A stretch of DNA of 64,000 nt from Tomitella biformata AHU 1821 (GCF_000524475.1 NZ_BAVQ01000083.1:124001-188000); one strand, 5' to 3'. Shown: positions 37,849-49,596, counted from the first letter of the stretch. Made by a program: numbers and translations. Notes: generated by a model not told the origin, from the letters alone.

Positions 37849-38580
37849 GTGCGCCTCGACGTCCTCACCATTTTCCCCGAATACCTCGAGCCGCTGCGCA
37901 CCGCGCTGCTCGGCCGCGCCATCGAGCGCGAGCTCATCGCCGTGGGCGTGCATGACCTGCGCGCCTGGACCCACGACGTGCACAAGGCCGTCGACGACTC
38001 CCCGTACGGCGGCGGCCCCGGCATGGTCATGAAGCCCGACGTGTGGGGCCCAGCCCTCGACGAGGTCTGCCCGGACGACGCGCTGCTGATCGTCCCGACC
38101 CCCGCCGGCCGTCCCTTCACCCAGGAGACCGCCCACCGCTGGGCCGCTGAGAAGCACCTCGTGTTCGCCTGCGGGCGCTATGAGGGGATCGACCAGCGGG
38201 TGTTCGACGACGCCGCCAAGCGCGTGCGCGTCGAGGAGGTCTCCATCGGCGACTACGTGCTGATCGGCGGCGAGGTCGCCGTGCTCGCCATGGTCGAGGC
38301 CGTTGTGCGGCTGATGCCCGGAGTGCTCGGCAACGCCCGCTCACACCAGGAGGACTCGTTCTCCGACGGGCTCCTCGAGGGCCCCAGCTACACCCGCCCC
38401 GCCAGCTGGCGGGGTCTCGACGTGCCGCCTGTGCTGCTCTCCGGAGACCACGCGAAGGTCGACCGGTGGCGGCGTGCGCAGTCCCTTGAGCGCACCCTGG
38501 CCCGCCGCCCCGAGCTGTTGGATTCGGTGGAGCTCACCGCCGCCGAGCGAGCTCTCGTCGAGCGTCCGGCGTCCTCCTAA
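37849..38580 (+). CDS. trmD: tRNA (guanine(37)-N1)-methyltransferase
   Basis: 243 residues, trefoil-knot SPOUT enzyme that methylates G37 of tRNAs to prevent frameshifting. Signatures: [44 protein letters not shown], the knot [19 protein letters not shown], and [23 protein letters not shown] start with TAGGAG close upstream. Confidence 0.96.
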   Translation: MRLDVLTIFPEYLEPLRTALLGRAIERELIAVGVHDLRAWTHDVHKAVDDSPYGGGPGMVMKPDVWGPALDEVCPDDALLIVPTPAGRPFTQETAHRWAAEKHLVFACGRYEGIDQRVFDDAAKRVRVEEVSIGDYVLIGGEVAVLAMVEAVVRLMPGVLGNARSHQEDSFSDGLLEGPSYTRPASWRGLDVPPVLLSGDHAKVDRWRRAQSLERTLARRPELLDSVELTAAERALVERPASS

Positions 38581-38633
38581 AACATTCTGAAAGCAATTGA
38601 ACCGCAACTGATCTCAGTGAAGGTGGCCTCATC

Positions 38634-41048
<2,415 letters not shown>

Positions 41049-41059
41049 TTTCCGCCGAG

Positions 41060-41089
41060 TTCGCGGTAAGCTTCCTGATCTGGCACAAT
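41060..41089 (+). promoter_or_regulatory. Probable rplS promoter
   Basis: TTCGCG and CACAAT with 18 bases between them, inside TCTGGCACAATGGC, the same block as before rpsP. It lies 111 bases before the rplS ATG, leaving a leader of about 105 bases. Confidence 0.55.
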
Positions 41090-41200
41090 GGCCGGGTTGC
41101 CTGAAGCTAGGCGCACTACACATACGGAGCATGAACCGGTCGAGCCCTTGTGGGTCGCCAGGGTCCTCTGCTCACGCAACATCCCAAGGATGGATAGACA

Positions 41201-41542
41201 ATGCAGACCCTGGATTTCCTGGACAAGAAGTCGATTCGCGACGATATCCCCGCCTTCCGCGCGGGTGACACCGTCAACGTGCACGTGAAGGTCATCGAGG
41301 GCTCCAAGGAGCGCGTGCAGATCTTCAAGGGCGTCGTTATCCGTCGCCACGGCGGCGGCATTGGCGAGACCTTCACGGTCCGCAAGGTCTCCTTCGGCGT
41401 CGGCGTGGAGCGCACCTTCCCGGTGAACAGCCCCAACATCGAGAAGCTTGAGGTCCTCAGCCGCGGCAAGGTGCGTCGCGCCAAGCTGTACTACCTGCGC
41501 GATCTGCACGGTAAGGCTGCCAAGATCAAGGAAAAGCGCTGA
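41201..41542 (+). CDS. rplS: 50S ribosomal protein L19
   Basis: 113 residues. Typical L19: [83 protein letters not shown]. Standard length. Own promoter candidate upstream; lepB follows after 42 bases. Confidence 0.97.
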   Translation: MQTLDFLDKKSIRDDIPAFRAGDTVNVHVKVIEGSKERVQIFKGVVIRRHGGGIGETFTVRKVSFGVGVERTFPVNSPNIEKLEVLSRGKVRRAKLYYLRDLHGKAAKIKEKR

Positions 41543-41584
41543 GCGCATCCCGGACTATCCGGCAAAGTCGACTAGCCTGAGCAA

Positions 41585-42526
41585 GTGACAGACTCAACGA
41601 CACAGCCGACCGGACCCGAGCCCGAAGATGGGCGAGACGGCCATCCGCAGCACAGTCGTGCTGCGGATGGCTCGTATCCGGGTGCCGAACCGGCTCACGA
41701 GGACCCGACAGCACGTCCGGCCGAGGGCACCCATTCGTCCCACGACGCCGCTACTGAACCGGCTCCAGATCGGATGACGCGCGCGCAGCGCCGTCGGGCC
41801 GAGGCTGGGGACGACGAGCCGTCGGGGAAGAAGAAGAAAAAGGGCGGCCTCCTCAAGGAGATCGGCATCCTCGTCGTCGTGGCGCTGGTGCTGAGCGTGG
41901 TGCTGCAGACCTTCATCGCCCGCGTGTACTTGATCCCCTCGCAGTCGATGGAGCCCACGCTGCACGGTTGCGCAGGCTGCACCGGCGATCGCATCGTGGT
42001 GGACAAGCTGACCTATCGGTTCTCCGATCCTGAGCCCGGCGACGTGGTCGTCTTCCGCGGTCCGGATTCCTGGGATAAGGAGTTCACCTCCAACCGCTCG
42101 TCGAACACGATCGTCCGCGGTTTCCAAGAGGTCGGCTCCTTCGTGGGCCTGGTGGCGCCGGATGAGAACGACCTCGTCAAGCGCATCATCGCCAAGGGCG
42201 GGCAGACCGTGCAGTGCCTGCCGGGCGACGCCGGCGTCACCGTCGACGGCAAGGTGCTCGACGAGCCCTATCTGATGACTCCGCCGAGCCCGCTGCCCGG
42301 CGCGAACACCGCGTGCCAGGGCCGCAACTTCGGGCCGATCACCGTGCCCGAGGGCAACGTGTGGGTCATGGGTGACAACCGCACCGACTCCGCGGACTCG
42401 CGCTATCACATCGGCGATGAACTGCAGGGCACCGTGCCCGAGGCCAACATCATCGGCAAGGCCCGATGGATTGTGCTGCCGTTCAGCCGAATCGGCTCGA
42501 TCTCCTCGTTCAACCCGCAGAACTAA
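41585..42526 (+). CDS. lepB: Signal peptidase I
   Basis: Cleaves Sec/Tat signal peptides outside the membrane. 313 residues. A long hydrophilic N-terminal tail (about 80 residues) ends in KKKKKGG before one transmembrane helix (IGILVVVALVLSVVLQTFIA). Catalytic Ser is in YLIPSQSMEPTLHG, catalytic Lys in DLVKRIIAKGGQTV, and the box VWVMGDNRTDSADSRYHI is present. Two Cys follow the Ser box (GCAGCTGDR), as in mycobacterial LepB. GTG start without a strong ribosome site. Confidence 0.95.
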   Translation: MTDSTTQPTGPEPEDGRDGHPQHSRAADGSYPGAEPAHEDPTARPAEGTHSSHDAATEPAPDRMTRAQRRRAEAGDDEPSGKKKKKGGLLKEIGILVVVALVLSVVLQTFIARVYLIPSQSMEPTLHGCAGCTGDRIVVDKLTYRFSDPEPGDVVVFRGPDSWDKEFTSNRSSNTIVRGFQEVGSFVGLVAPDENDLVKRIIAKGGQTVQCLPGDAGVTVDGKVLDEPYLMTPPSPLPGANTACQGRNFGPITVPEGNVWVMGDNRTDSADSRYHIGDELQGTVPEANIIGKARWIVLPFSRIGSISSFNPQN

Positions 42527-42535
42527 GCGCTTCTC

Positions 42536-43240
42536 ATGGCAGGTAGTTGGCCGCCTCGCGCGGTGATCCGAGGCTCCACGGGGTTGCGGGCCATGGAGGG
42601 CGCGCTGTACCGACGCGGCCTCGGCCCTGTCGCCGGGGTGGACGAGGCCGGACGGGGCGCCTGTGCGGGACCGCTTGTCGTCGCCGCCTGTGTGTTGGGC
42701 GAGCGCCCGCATAAGGCACTGGCCGGTCTCGACGACTCCAAGCGGCTCACCGTCGGGGCCCGCGAGCGGCTCTACCCTCTGATCCTCCGTCATGCCTTGG
42801 CCCACGCGGTGATCTCGATCCCCGCCGACGAGGTGGACAAGCTAGGTGTGCATGTCGCCAACATCGAGGGCATGCGCCGGGCCGTCGCCGCACTGCCGAC
42901 CTCGCCGGGTTACGTGCTCACCGACGGCTTCCGTGTGGAGGGTCTCGCGACGGCGTCGCTCTCGGTGATCGGGGGCGACGCGAACTCCGCCTGCATCGCC
43001 GCCGCGAGCGTGCTCGCGAAGGTCTCTCGCGACGCCGTGATGGCGGAGATGGACGCTTTGGTCCCCGGCTACGGATTTGCCGGGCACAAGGGGTATTCGA
43101 CGGCGGTGCACACGGCCGCGCTCCGAGAACTTGGGCCCAGTCTGGAGCATCGGTTCTCCTACTCGAACGTGGCGGCGGCCGCGGAATCGGTGGGCATGCC
43201 GCTGCCAATTGGACGGGGCCGGCCGGCACGTGTGTCCTGA
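42536..43240 (+). CDS. rnhB: Ribonuclease HII
   Basis: 234 residues. Removes ribonucleotides from DNA-RNA hybrids. Catalytic Asp-Glu in [20 protein letters not shown], third acid in DDSKRL, fourth in LTDGFRVEG region, and the substrate motif [10 protein letters not shown]. Nine bases after the lepB stop. C-terminus slightly extended. Confidence 0.95.
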   Translation: MAGSWPPRAVIRGSTGLRAMEGALYRRGLGPVAGVDEAGRGACAGPLVVAACVLGERPHKALAGLDDSKRLTVGARERLYPLILRHALAHAVISIPADEVDKLGVHVANIEGMRRAVAALPTSPGYVLTDGFRVEGLATASLSVIGGDANSACIAAASVLAKVSRDAVMAEMDALVPGYGFAGHKGYSTAVHTAALRELGPSLEHRFSYSNVAAAAESVGMPLPIGRGRPARVS

Positions 43241-43316
43241 CCGGGGATGCAGGGCAAGGCCGCGCATCGTGCGCGGCTAAGCTGATGGGCATGACTATGG
43301 GAGGAGTTCGGAACAG

Positions 43317-43640
43317 ATGAGTGCCGAGGATCTCGAGAAGTATGAAACCGAGATGGAGCTCTCGCTGTACCGGGAGTACAGGGACATCGTCGGGCAGTTC
43401 ACCTATGTGGTGGAGACCGAGCGGCGTTTCTATCTGGCGAACTCGGTGGAGTTGCTGCCACGCAATGCGGATGGCGAGGTGTACTTCGAACTTCGGATGG
43501 CGGACGCCTGGGTGTGGGACATGTACCGCCCGGCGCGCTTTGTGAAGAATGTTCGGGTGCTGACGTTCAAGGACGTCAATATCGAGGAGTTGGAGAAGTC
43601 CGAGCTGGGCGTTCCCGAGAACGGGCCGTTCGGCCGCTAG
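43317..43640 (+). CDS. DUF2469 family protein
   Basis: 107 residues of unknown function, highly conserved in actinobacteria (Rv2901c) after rnhB. Sequence MSAEDLEKYETEMELSLYRE, then YVVETERRFYLANSVEL and WVWDMYRPARFVKNVRVLTF. Mainly acidic and soluble. ATG with GGGAGGAG upstream. A strong terminator follows, closing the rplS-lepB-rnhB block. Confidence 0.9.
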   Translation: MSAEDLEKYETEMELSLYREYRDIVGQFTYVVETERRFYLANSVELLPRNADGEVYFELRMADAWVWDMYRPARFVKNVRVLTFKDVNIEELEKSELGVPENGPFGR

Positions 43641-43653
43641 CTGTAGTGCCGAG

Positions 43654-43685
43654 ACGCGCCACCGAGAAATTCGGTGGCGCGTTTT
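43654..43685 (+). terminator. Rho-independent terminator after DUF2469
   Basis: Perfect 12-bp stem ACGCGCCACCGA / TCGGTGGCGCGT with a 5-base GAAAT loop, then TTTTG. It begins 14 bases after the DUF2469 stop. Confidence 0.9.
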
Positions 43686-44150
43686 GTCATCTTGCGAGGG
43701 TGATAGTGGTGTTCGCGGCCCTACGCTAGGCGGGCAGACATGGCCCTTTGGCCTGAATATCCGGGCGCGTCGTGCCCTGGACGCCCGTACGAGGTGAGCG
43801 TCCGCACCCGGGCCGGAACCCGAATTGGATCTCTGCAGGTCCGGGCGACGGATGCTCGTTGGCGAGCGGGCAGATCGGGGAGTTTCGGCGAGCTGCGCAC
43901 GGCGTGTCCTCCCGTTCGTGCCGCGCTGCCTGTCCCCATCCACAGCGCTGTGTGGGGCGGGGGGCTAGCACGACGCTCTGACACAACAGAGAGAAAATTC
44001 CTCGGAAGCCGCATGTTATCCACATTCACGGCCCCCTCCACAGGCACCGGAATTATGGCGGTATTCCGGTGATCTCCGGCCATCCGCTCCACCACGATGG
44101 GCCCCAGCAGATCGGTCCGCTGTGGGCCGCCGGGGCGAGGGGGAGACGAG
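43686..44150. other. Non-coding gap before yraN with a DnaA box and a dyad
   Basis: 465 bases without a convincing gene. It holds CACAGCGCTGTG (43941-43952, a perfect palindrome flanked by CCCCA and TGGGG) and a perfect DnaA-box consensus TTATCCACA at 44016-44024. Only one box was seen, so this is not an origin by itself. Confidence 0.5.
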
Positions 44151-44558
44151 ATGGCTGGCGCGAGCGGGTCTACGGGGCAAGAGAGGGCACGGGCGGAGGC
44201 GCAGTCCGACGCTGTGGCGTTGGGTGTGCGGGGCGAGCGATTGGCGGCTGCCTACCTCGAAGGGCAGGGGTGGACGGTGCTGGATCGCAACTGGCGCTGT
44301 CGGAACGGCGAGCTGGACCTGGTGGCGATGGACGGGGACGAGATCGTCTTTGTGGAGGTCAAGACCCGCAGGGGCACGGGATTTGGGATGCCGGGGGAGG
44401 CAGTCACCAATCAGAAGGCTCAGCGGATCCGCCGGCTGGCCAGCCTGTGGCTGACCGCGCGCAGAGAGGTCTGGTCCTACGTGCGCTTCGACGTGATCGG
44501 CATCGTCGTGCCGATCACCGGAGACGCCAGCCTCGAGCACTATGAGGGAGCGTTCTGA
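44151..44558 (+). CDS. yraN: UPF0102 (YraN) family endonuclease-like protein
   Basis: 135 residues. Restriction-endonuclease-like fold signature: GERLAAAYLEGQGWTVLDRNWRC, NGELDLVAMDGDEIVFVEVKTRRG (the D-ExK site), then KAQRIRRLASLWL. Function is unsettled, but it is linked to DNA processing by its constant neighbours comM and dprA. ATG with GGGGGAGA upstream. The stop overlaps the comM ATG (TGATG). Confidence 0.92.
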   Translation: MAGASGSTGQERARAEAQSDAVALGVRGERLAAAYLEGQGWTVLDRNWRCRNGELDLVAMDGDEIVFVEVKTRRGTGFGMPGEAVTNQKAQRIRRLASLWLTARREVWSYVRFDVIGIVVPITGDASLEHYEGAF

Positions 44559-46066
44559 TGGCGCTCGGACACGCGTTCTCTGTTGCCCTCACGGGGTTGA
44601 ACGGCGAGATAGTCGAGGTGGAGGCGGATCTAGGCAACGGCCTGCCAGGCGTGCACCTGGTGGGGCTGCCGGACACGGCGCTGCAGGAGTCGCGGGACCG
44701 GGTGCGCGCGGCGATCTCGAACTGCGGCGAGACCTGGCCCAACCGCAAAGTGACGCTTGCGCTTTCTCCCGCGACATTGCCCAAGGTCGGCTCGGTCTAC
44801 GACATCGCGCTGGCATCGGCGGTGCTTGACTCCGCGGGCGTGGTTCCGAGCCTGCCCCTGCGCGAGACGGTGCTCATCGGCGAGCTTGCCCTCGACGGGC
44901 GGGTGCGAGCAGTGCGCGGGGTGCTGCCCGCGGTGCTCGCCGCGAAGCGGGCGGGCTGGCGACGCGTGGTGGTGCCCGCCTCGATACTGCCGGAGGTCAG
45001 CTCCGTCGACGGCATCGAGATACTGGGGGCCTGGCATCTGCGCGACCTGCTCGGCTGGTTGCGCGGCGACGTGGCACTGCTGACCCCGCGGCCGCCACCA
45101 GCGCGGGCGAGGACCTTCGGGCCGGACCTGGCGGACGTGGTCGGCCAGGCTGAGGCGCGGCAGGCCCTCGAGATCGCGGCTGCGGGGGCGCACAATCTCA
45201 TGCTCACCGGCAGCCCCGGCGTGGGGAAGACCCTTCTCGCCTCGCGACTGTCGGGGATTTTGCCGCCGCTGACGACGGCCGAGTCCCTGGAGGTCAGCGC
45301 CATCCACTCGTTGGCGGGTCTGCTCACACCGGACCATCCGCTGGTGTGCGAGCCTCCGTTTATCGCCCCGCACCACACGACATCGGCTAGCTCGATGGTC
45401 GGCGGCGGGGCTGGGTTCGCCAAGCCGGGGGCGGTGAGCATCGCGCATCGCGGGGTGCTGTTCCTCGACGAATGTGCCGAGTTGCCAGTCCGGGTTCTGG
45501 AGGCGCTGCGGACACCGCTGGAGGAGGGCGAGGTTCGCTTGGCCAGGGGGAAGGGCGTGGCGATCTATCCGGCGCGTTTCCAGCTGATCCTGGCCGCCAA
45601 TCCGTGCCCCTGCGCACCCGCTCGCGATATCGACTGCGTCTGCTCGCCCTCTGTGCGGAGGCGCTATCTTGGCAGGATCTCCGGCCCGTTGCTCGATCGG
45701 GTGGACCTGCGGATCACGATGCGTCCGCCGACGTCGGGTGCCTTGACGGCGGACAGCCCGGAGTCCAGCGCGGTGGTCCGGGAACGGGTCGCGATGGCAC
45801 GGCTCGTCGCGGCCGATCGCTGGGCGGAATGGGGCTGGCGGACCAACGGCGAGATCCCCGGGCCCATGCTGCGGCGCAGATTCGCGCTGGGGCCCAAGGC
45901 CCGCCAGCCGGTGGAGGCCGCGCTGCGGCGTGGCCAGATTACGGCGCGCGGCGTGGATCGCTCGCTGCGGGTCGCCTGGACGATCGCGGATTTGGATGGG
46001 CGCACGGCGCCGAGTGCGGACGACACCGCCGCCGCGTTGTTCCTGCGGGATCGGGGCGCGGCATGA
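44558..46066 (+). CDS. comM: ComM/YifB family Mg-chelatase-like AAA+ ATPase
   Basis: 502 residues. N-terminal Lon-protease-like domain (LGNGLPGVHLVGLPDTALQESRDRV), then AAA+ core with Walker A LTGSPGVGKTLLA near residue 218, Walker B GVLFLDECAEL, and C-terminal Mg_chelatase-C region with a small CPCAPARDIDCVCS cysteine cluster. In transformable bacteria ComM is a branch-migration helicase for incoming DNA. Overlaps dprA by ATGA. Confidence 0.94.
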   Translation: MALGHAFSVALTGLNGEIVEVEADLGNGLPGVHLVGLPDTALQESRDRVRAAISNCGETWPNRKVTLALSPATLPKVGSVYDIALASAVLDSAGVVPSLPLRETVLIGELALDGRVRAVRGVLPAVLAAKRAGWRRVVVPASILPEVSSVDGIEILGAWHLRDLLGWLRGDVALLTPRPPPARARTFGPDLADVVGQAEARQALEIAAAGAHNLMLTGSPGVGKTLLASRLSGILPPLTTAESLEVSAIHSLAGLLTPDHPLVCEPPFIAPHHTTSASSMVGGGAGFAKPGAVSIAHRGVLFLDECAELPVRVLEALRTPLEEGEVRLARGKGVAIYPARFQLILAANPCPCAPARDIDCVCSPSVRRRYLGRISGPLLDRVDLRITMRPPTSGALTADSPESSAVVRERVAMARLVAADRWAEWGWRTNGEIPGPMLRRRFALGPKARQPVEAALRRGQITARGVDRSLRVAWTIADLDGRTAPSADDTAAALFLRDRGAA

Positions 46067-47235
46067 GCGCGGCAGTGCGTCAGCCTGAGCCGGCCGATGA
46101 GGGGTCCCCCGAAGAGCGGCAACTGGCTTGGGCCTACCTGTCCAGAGTCGTGGAGGGCGCGTCTAAACCGCTGGTGGCACTGATCAACGAGGTCGGGCCT
46201 GTCATCGCGGCGAGGGTGGTGCGGGAGAACCGGCTCGAGGTTCTCGACAGCAAGACCGTGGCCCGGCGCGAGATCGACCTGGTGGAACAGGACCTCGAGG
46301 CGATTGCCCGGATGGGCGGGCGCCTCGTGACGCCCGACAGTCCGGAGTGGCCGGCCTGGAGGTTCAACGCGTTCGCCCTCCTCGACGACGACAACACGAT
46401 TCACCAGCGGTCGGACTACGCGCCGCCCGTGGCGCTGTGGGTGCGCGGCGAGATGGCGCTCTCGGAACTGGACGATCGGGGCGTCGCGATCGTCGGCACG
46501 CGGGCCGCCAGCGGGTACGGCGAGCATGTCACGGCGGAGATCGCCGGCGACCTCGCGGTGGAGGGATACACGGTGGTCTCCGGCGCGGCCTATGGAATCG
46601 ACGGCAGTGCTCATCGTGCGGCACTTGGCCAGGGCGGCAAGACCGTGGCGGTGCTGGCCTGCGGACTCGACCGGGTGTACCCCGCGGGGCACGGCAAGTT
46701 GCTACAGGCGATCGCCCGGCAGGGCGCGGTGATCAGCGAGTACCCGCCGGGCACGGTGCCCGCGAAGTTCCGGTTCCTCGCGCGAAACCGCCTCGTCGCG
46801 GCGTTGACCGACGCGACGCTTGTCGTCGAGGCTGGCTGGCGGAGCGGGGCGCGGAACACCGCGAACTGGGCGGCGGCGCTGGGGCGGCAGGTTCTCGCTG
46901 TCCCCGGCCCGGTGACGGCGGCCACCTCCGCGGGCTGCCATCGGATGATCAAAGAGGGGGTTGCCACGCTTGTGACGAATGCCGGGGACGTGATGGAGGC
47001 CGCTGGGCCGATCGGGACGCTCGCGCTCGAGCCCACGGTCCCGGCGCGGCCGACGGACAAGCTGAGCCCGGCACAGTTGCAGGTCTATGACGGGTTCCCC
47101 AGTTCCGGGGCGATCGGGGTGGCTGAGCTGTCGCAGGAGTCGGGCCTGCGGATGCCGATTGTGATGGGCGCGCTGTCGGTGCTGGAGTTGGAGGGGCTGG
47201 TGTCGACGGATGGCACGGGATGGTTCAGGAAGTGA
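46063..47235 (+). CDS. dprA: DNA processing protein DprA
   Basis: 390 residues. Loads RecA on single-stranded DNA during uptake. Rossmann-like core with VAIVGTRAASGYGEHVTAEIA, VVSGAAYGIDGSAHRAAL, FLARNRLVAALTDATLVVEAG and SGARNTANWAAALGRQVLAVPGP; C-terminal winged helix (IGVAELSQESGLRMPIVMGALSVLELEGLV). ATG overlaps the comM stop. Last backbone gene before the stress island; in mycobacteria viuB/xerC follow. Confidence 0.94.
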   Translation: MSAAVRQPEPADEGSPEERQLAWAYLSRVVEGASKPLVALINEVGPVIAARVVRENRLEVLDSKTVARREIDLVEQDLEAIARMGGRLVTPDSPEWPAWRFNAFALLDDDNTIHQRSDYAPPVALWVRGEMALSELDDRGVAIVGTRAASGYGEHVTAEIAGDLAVEGYTVVSGAAYGIDGSAHRAALGQGGKTVAVLACGLDRVYPAGHGKLLQAIARQGAVISEYPPGTVPAKFRFLARNRLVAALTDATLVVEAGWRSGARNTANWAAALGRQVLAVPGPVTAATSAGCHRMIKEGVATLVTNAGDVMEAAGPIGTLALEPTVPARPTDKLSPAQLQVYDGFPSSGAIGVAELSQESGLRMPIVMGALSVLELEGLVSTDGTGWFRK

Positions 47236-47676
47236 GCGGCCGTACGCAAGGACGCCGCTACGCCAGCGACAGCCAGGTCAGCGCGCAGAGACGTGGCGGC
47301 GGTACCGACTGTCTTGAGCGAGGATTATCGCCACCGCAATAGCAATAGCAATAGCAAATGGCATAGGGCGCGACGTCCGGGGAGATGAGGAAGCTCTATG
47401 GTGCGAGTGATTCTTCTTTTGCGGCATTTGTGATGGTTCGCGATTTGGCTGAACTAGATCTTGCTGCCCCGAGACGGTCGCGCCAGGCTCACCCCTCATG
47501 TCGCGCAGTAACAGTGTGGTGCTGGTGCTGGCCAGCCGGGTGAACCAAAGCCGCCTCCATGCGGAGCCGGCGTCGCCCTGGCGTTTGACAAGCCCCGACT
47601 CTCACTGAGGTCGGTGTTTCCCAGCACGTCCTACCGGGTATCCACGAGTGTCCATATGTGGTGAAGGGAGTCGCTC
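47236..47676. other. Island boundary gap with hexanucleotide repeat and SigF-type promoter
   Basis: 441 bases without a convincing gene after dprA. Contains three exact CAATAG repeats at 47335-47352 and, near its end, the promoter of the 222-residue membrane protein (listed separately). A minus-strand reading across the repeat gives an Ala-Ile stretch but has no ribosome site. Confidence 0.5.
47616..47641 (+). promoter_or_regulatory. SigF-type promoter of the 222-residue membrane protein
   Basis: GTTT-N16-GGGTAT, matching the mycobacterial SigF consensus. It ends 35 bases before the ATG, giving a leader of about 28 bases with the GAAGGGAG ribosome site. Confidence 0.75.
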
Positions 47677-48345
47677 ATGAACGTCAGCGAGCAGGGCAGA
47701 GAGCCAATCAGAGATGGACACCGTCCTGTGATGCGTCGCCGCAGAGGAGCACTGTGCGGGGTAATCGTCATGCTGCTCGGATTGTGGGGTGCCTTGATCC
47801 CGTTTGTCGGGCCATACTTCAACTTTTCCTTCACACCGGATCCGGACACCGCCTGGGTGTGGACCTCTGCGCGGGGCTGGCTCGAGGTCTTACCCGGCGC
47901 CGCGGCGTTCATTGGAGGTTTGCTGCTGGTGACGAGTGGTAACCGGCTGTCGAGCCAGGTCGGCGCGGTGCTGGGCGCATTGTCAGGAGCGTGGTTCATC
48001 GTCGGCAGAACTTTAGCTCCCGTGGTGGGAATCGACGGAATGGGCACACCGGGGGCCAGCGGGCCGAACATGAGCGCTCTCCAGGACCTCGCGTTCTTCG
48101 GTGGACTCGGCGCCATCATCTTGTTCTTCTCCGCACTGATGATCGGCAGGCTCTCCACCTTTGGGGCCCGCGACGACGAGACACTGGCCAACGGCGTGGA
48201 CATGGGTGCGCGTCGTGGGCGGTTCTATCGGCACGACGTCGACTCAAGCGATCCTTACCGGCATGAACGAAGCGGAGATGAGCACGAGATCCAGACTCAG
48301 CAGGAGGGGCGGGGCCCGAACTCAAATGTTTCCCATGACCATTAG
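47677..48345 (+). CDS. Four-helix membrane protein of SigF island
   Basis: 222 residues, not a named family to me. Four hydrophobic segments: about 28-48 (VIVMLLGLWGALIPFVGPYF), 66-88 (GWLEVLPGAAAFIGGLLL), 95-112 (VGAVLGALSGAWFIVG) and 138-160 (FFGGLGAIILFFSALMIG). The aromatic WVWTSARGWLE between helices 1 and 2 recalls actinobacterial hypothetical membrane proteins near stress genes. Hydrophilic, His/Asp-rich C-terminal tail. Strong GAAGGGAG ribosome site and its own SigF-type promoter suggest induction under stress. Confidence 0.75.
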   Translation: MNVSEQGREPIRDGHRPVMRRRRGALCGVIVMLLGLWGALIPFVGPYFNFSFTPDPDTAWVWTSARGWLEVLPGAAAFIGGLLLVTSGNRLSSQVGAVLGALSGAWFIVGRTLAPVVGIDGMGTPGASGPNMSALQDLAFFGGLGAIILFFSALMIGRLSTFGARDDETLANGVDMGARRGRFYRHDVDSSDPYRHERSGDEHEIQTQQEGRGPNSNVSHDH

Positions 48346-48464
48346 CTGATCGAGAGGGCGACAAGGCGCTTGGCCCGCGGTCGCCGGCCGCATGCCGAAT
48401 ATCCGCGGCGAAAAACAGCGGGAACCGAGAAGCAATGGGTATCGTTAAAATAGAGGAGATAAAC

Positions 48465-48659
48465 ATGTGGGATATGCGGTGCGACGAGTGTGGCCGCGCA
48501 TATCATTCGCCCGTTGATGACATGCGAGAGTCCGAGGACTCTGCCCGCCGAAACGGATGGGTAGTCGGCCCGATAGTGCAGTGCCCCACCTGCGCCGCCG
48601 CCGACACGACTGACGACGACTCGGAGAGCTCCGAGGATCCCGAGCACGTTGCCGAGTAA
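48465..48659 (+). CDS. Small zinc-ribbon-like acidic protein
   Basis: 64 residues. Two CxxC pairs, MRCDECGRAY and VQCPTCAAAD, 30 or so residues apart, are expected to bind one zinc; the C-terminus is very acidic (DTTDDDSESSEDPEH). ATG 4 bases after AGAGGAGAT; an earlier in-frame ATG has no such site. A GGGTAT (48437-48442) sits upstream but lacks the GTTT partner. Function unknown; may be a small regulator or chaperone-like factor of the stress module. Confidence 0.6.
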   Translation: MWDMRCDECGRAYHSPVDDMRESEDSARRNGWVVGPIVQCPTCAAADTTDDDSESSEDPEHVAE

Positions 48660-48939
48660 AAATCGGGAATAGAGTCAGAATGTGATCTGCCACGGTGAGA
48701 GATGCCAAGTGGCCGTCAAAACGCAGGGGAGAGCCTATGCCGACGACCTGACGTTTGTGCCGAGCCCGCTGCTCGCAATTGGTGGGATGACCGCATTTGT
48801 GAAAGTCGTATACCGTGTGTCGAGCAGGTGGGCCCTAGAAGGTGTGGGACGCGAGCGGATGGGCGCTGTTCGTCATGATGATCAGTCATGGGTTGCGACT
48901 ACCCCTTGACACGCGAAATATCCTCCGTGGCGCACATGG

Positions 48940-49386
48940 TTATTTGGCTGATACGTGCGCTATCGCACTGTGAACAGATCCGCACACCGGCAATCCGCCG
49001 AGCGCCCCGAGTAGCTGCAAGGGCCGCAGGACCGCGCGGCTGCCGACAACTGCCCAGCTGACGCCTGGTTTCGACACAATCTGGCCAAAGTTGATGAGCT
49101 CGCGGAGCGCGACCGCGCCGAAGAAATCTATTCCGGTCAGATCGAGGACTATGCACGGTTGTGGTTGCGCGAGCAAGTGCTTGAGCGCAAGGGAGAATGC
49201 GGGCACGGTCAGCACATCGACGGCGCCTGAGAGGGAGGCGATGGCCACCCCGTCTCGGTTGATGATCTCTACCGCGACATCGGTGGCGCCGCGGGGCAGA
49301 GCACAGTGTGCGCGGATGTCGGACACGCCTGCAGGTTCCAAAACCCGCTCATGCTGCATGTAATCTGGCTTTGAGAGGCGAGTCAT
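48940..49386 (-). CDS. STAS-domain anti-sigma factor antagonist, phospho-site lost
   Basis: 148 residues. STAS fold: VEIINRDGVAIASLSGAVDVLTVPAFSLAL, then IVLDLTGIDFFGAVALRELINFG and SWAVVGSRAVLRPLQLLG. In SpoIIAA/RsbV-type antagonists the loop reads about DSSGL with a phosphorylatable Ser; here it is FFGAVAL with no Ser/Thr. It would therefore be unable to be switched off by phosphorylation. Divergent from the usfX-sigF operon, so its likely partner is that anti-sigma factor (inference). Start ATG has GGAG 4 bases upstream. Confidence 0.8.
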   Translation of the reverse strand: MTRLSKPDYMQHERVLEPAGVSDIRAHCALPRGATDVAVEIINRDGVAIASLSGAVDVLTVPAFSLALKHLLAQPQPCIVLDLTGIDFFGAVALRELINFGQIVSKPGVSWAVVGSRAVLRPLQLLGALGGLPVCGSVHSAIAHVSAK

Positions 49387-49596
49387 GATTCTCCGATCCG
49401 CGCCTACCGCGTTTCAGATGGCGCATCGAGTGGCTGCGGAGGCACGTCGGCCGCAAACACCACGCGTATCCGCAGGATGCGTCATAAATGTGTTCTCAAC
49501 CATGCCTGGTCAACGCTACGTTTGCCATGTGATAACTGCAAGGGGTCATGCCCGCTTCCCATCAATCGCGATGAGCGGATTGGTGCCATGATCCCA

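Noticed and set aside
43740-44072. 110-codon plus-strand open frame upstream of yraN
   Set aside because: No ribosome site, composition unlike a protein, and it overlaps the DnaA box and dyads; treated as intergenic.
47278-47499. Minus-strand frame giving an Ala-Ile hydrophobic stretch
   Set aside because: The hydrophobic part is produced by the CAATAG repeat; no ribosome site or family.
48437-48442. GGGTAT before the zinc-ribbon gene as a fourth SigF promoter
   Set aside because: No GTTT or close variant at 14-17 bases upstream.
48682-48909. 75-codon plus-strand frame between the zinc-ribbon and STAS genes
   Set aside because: Poor start context and no recognisable pattern.
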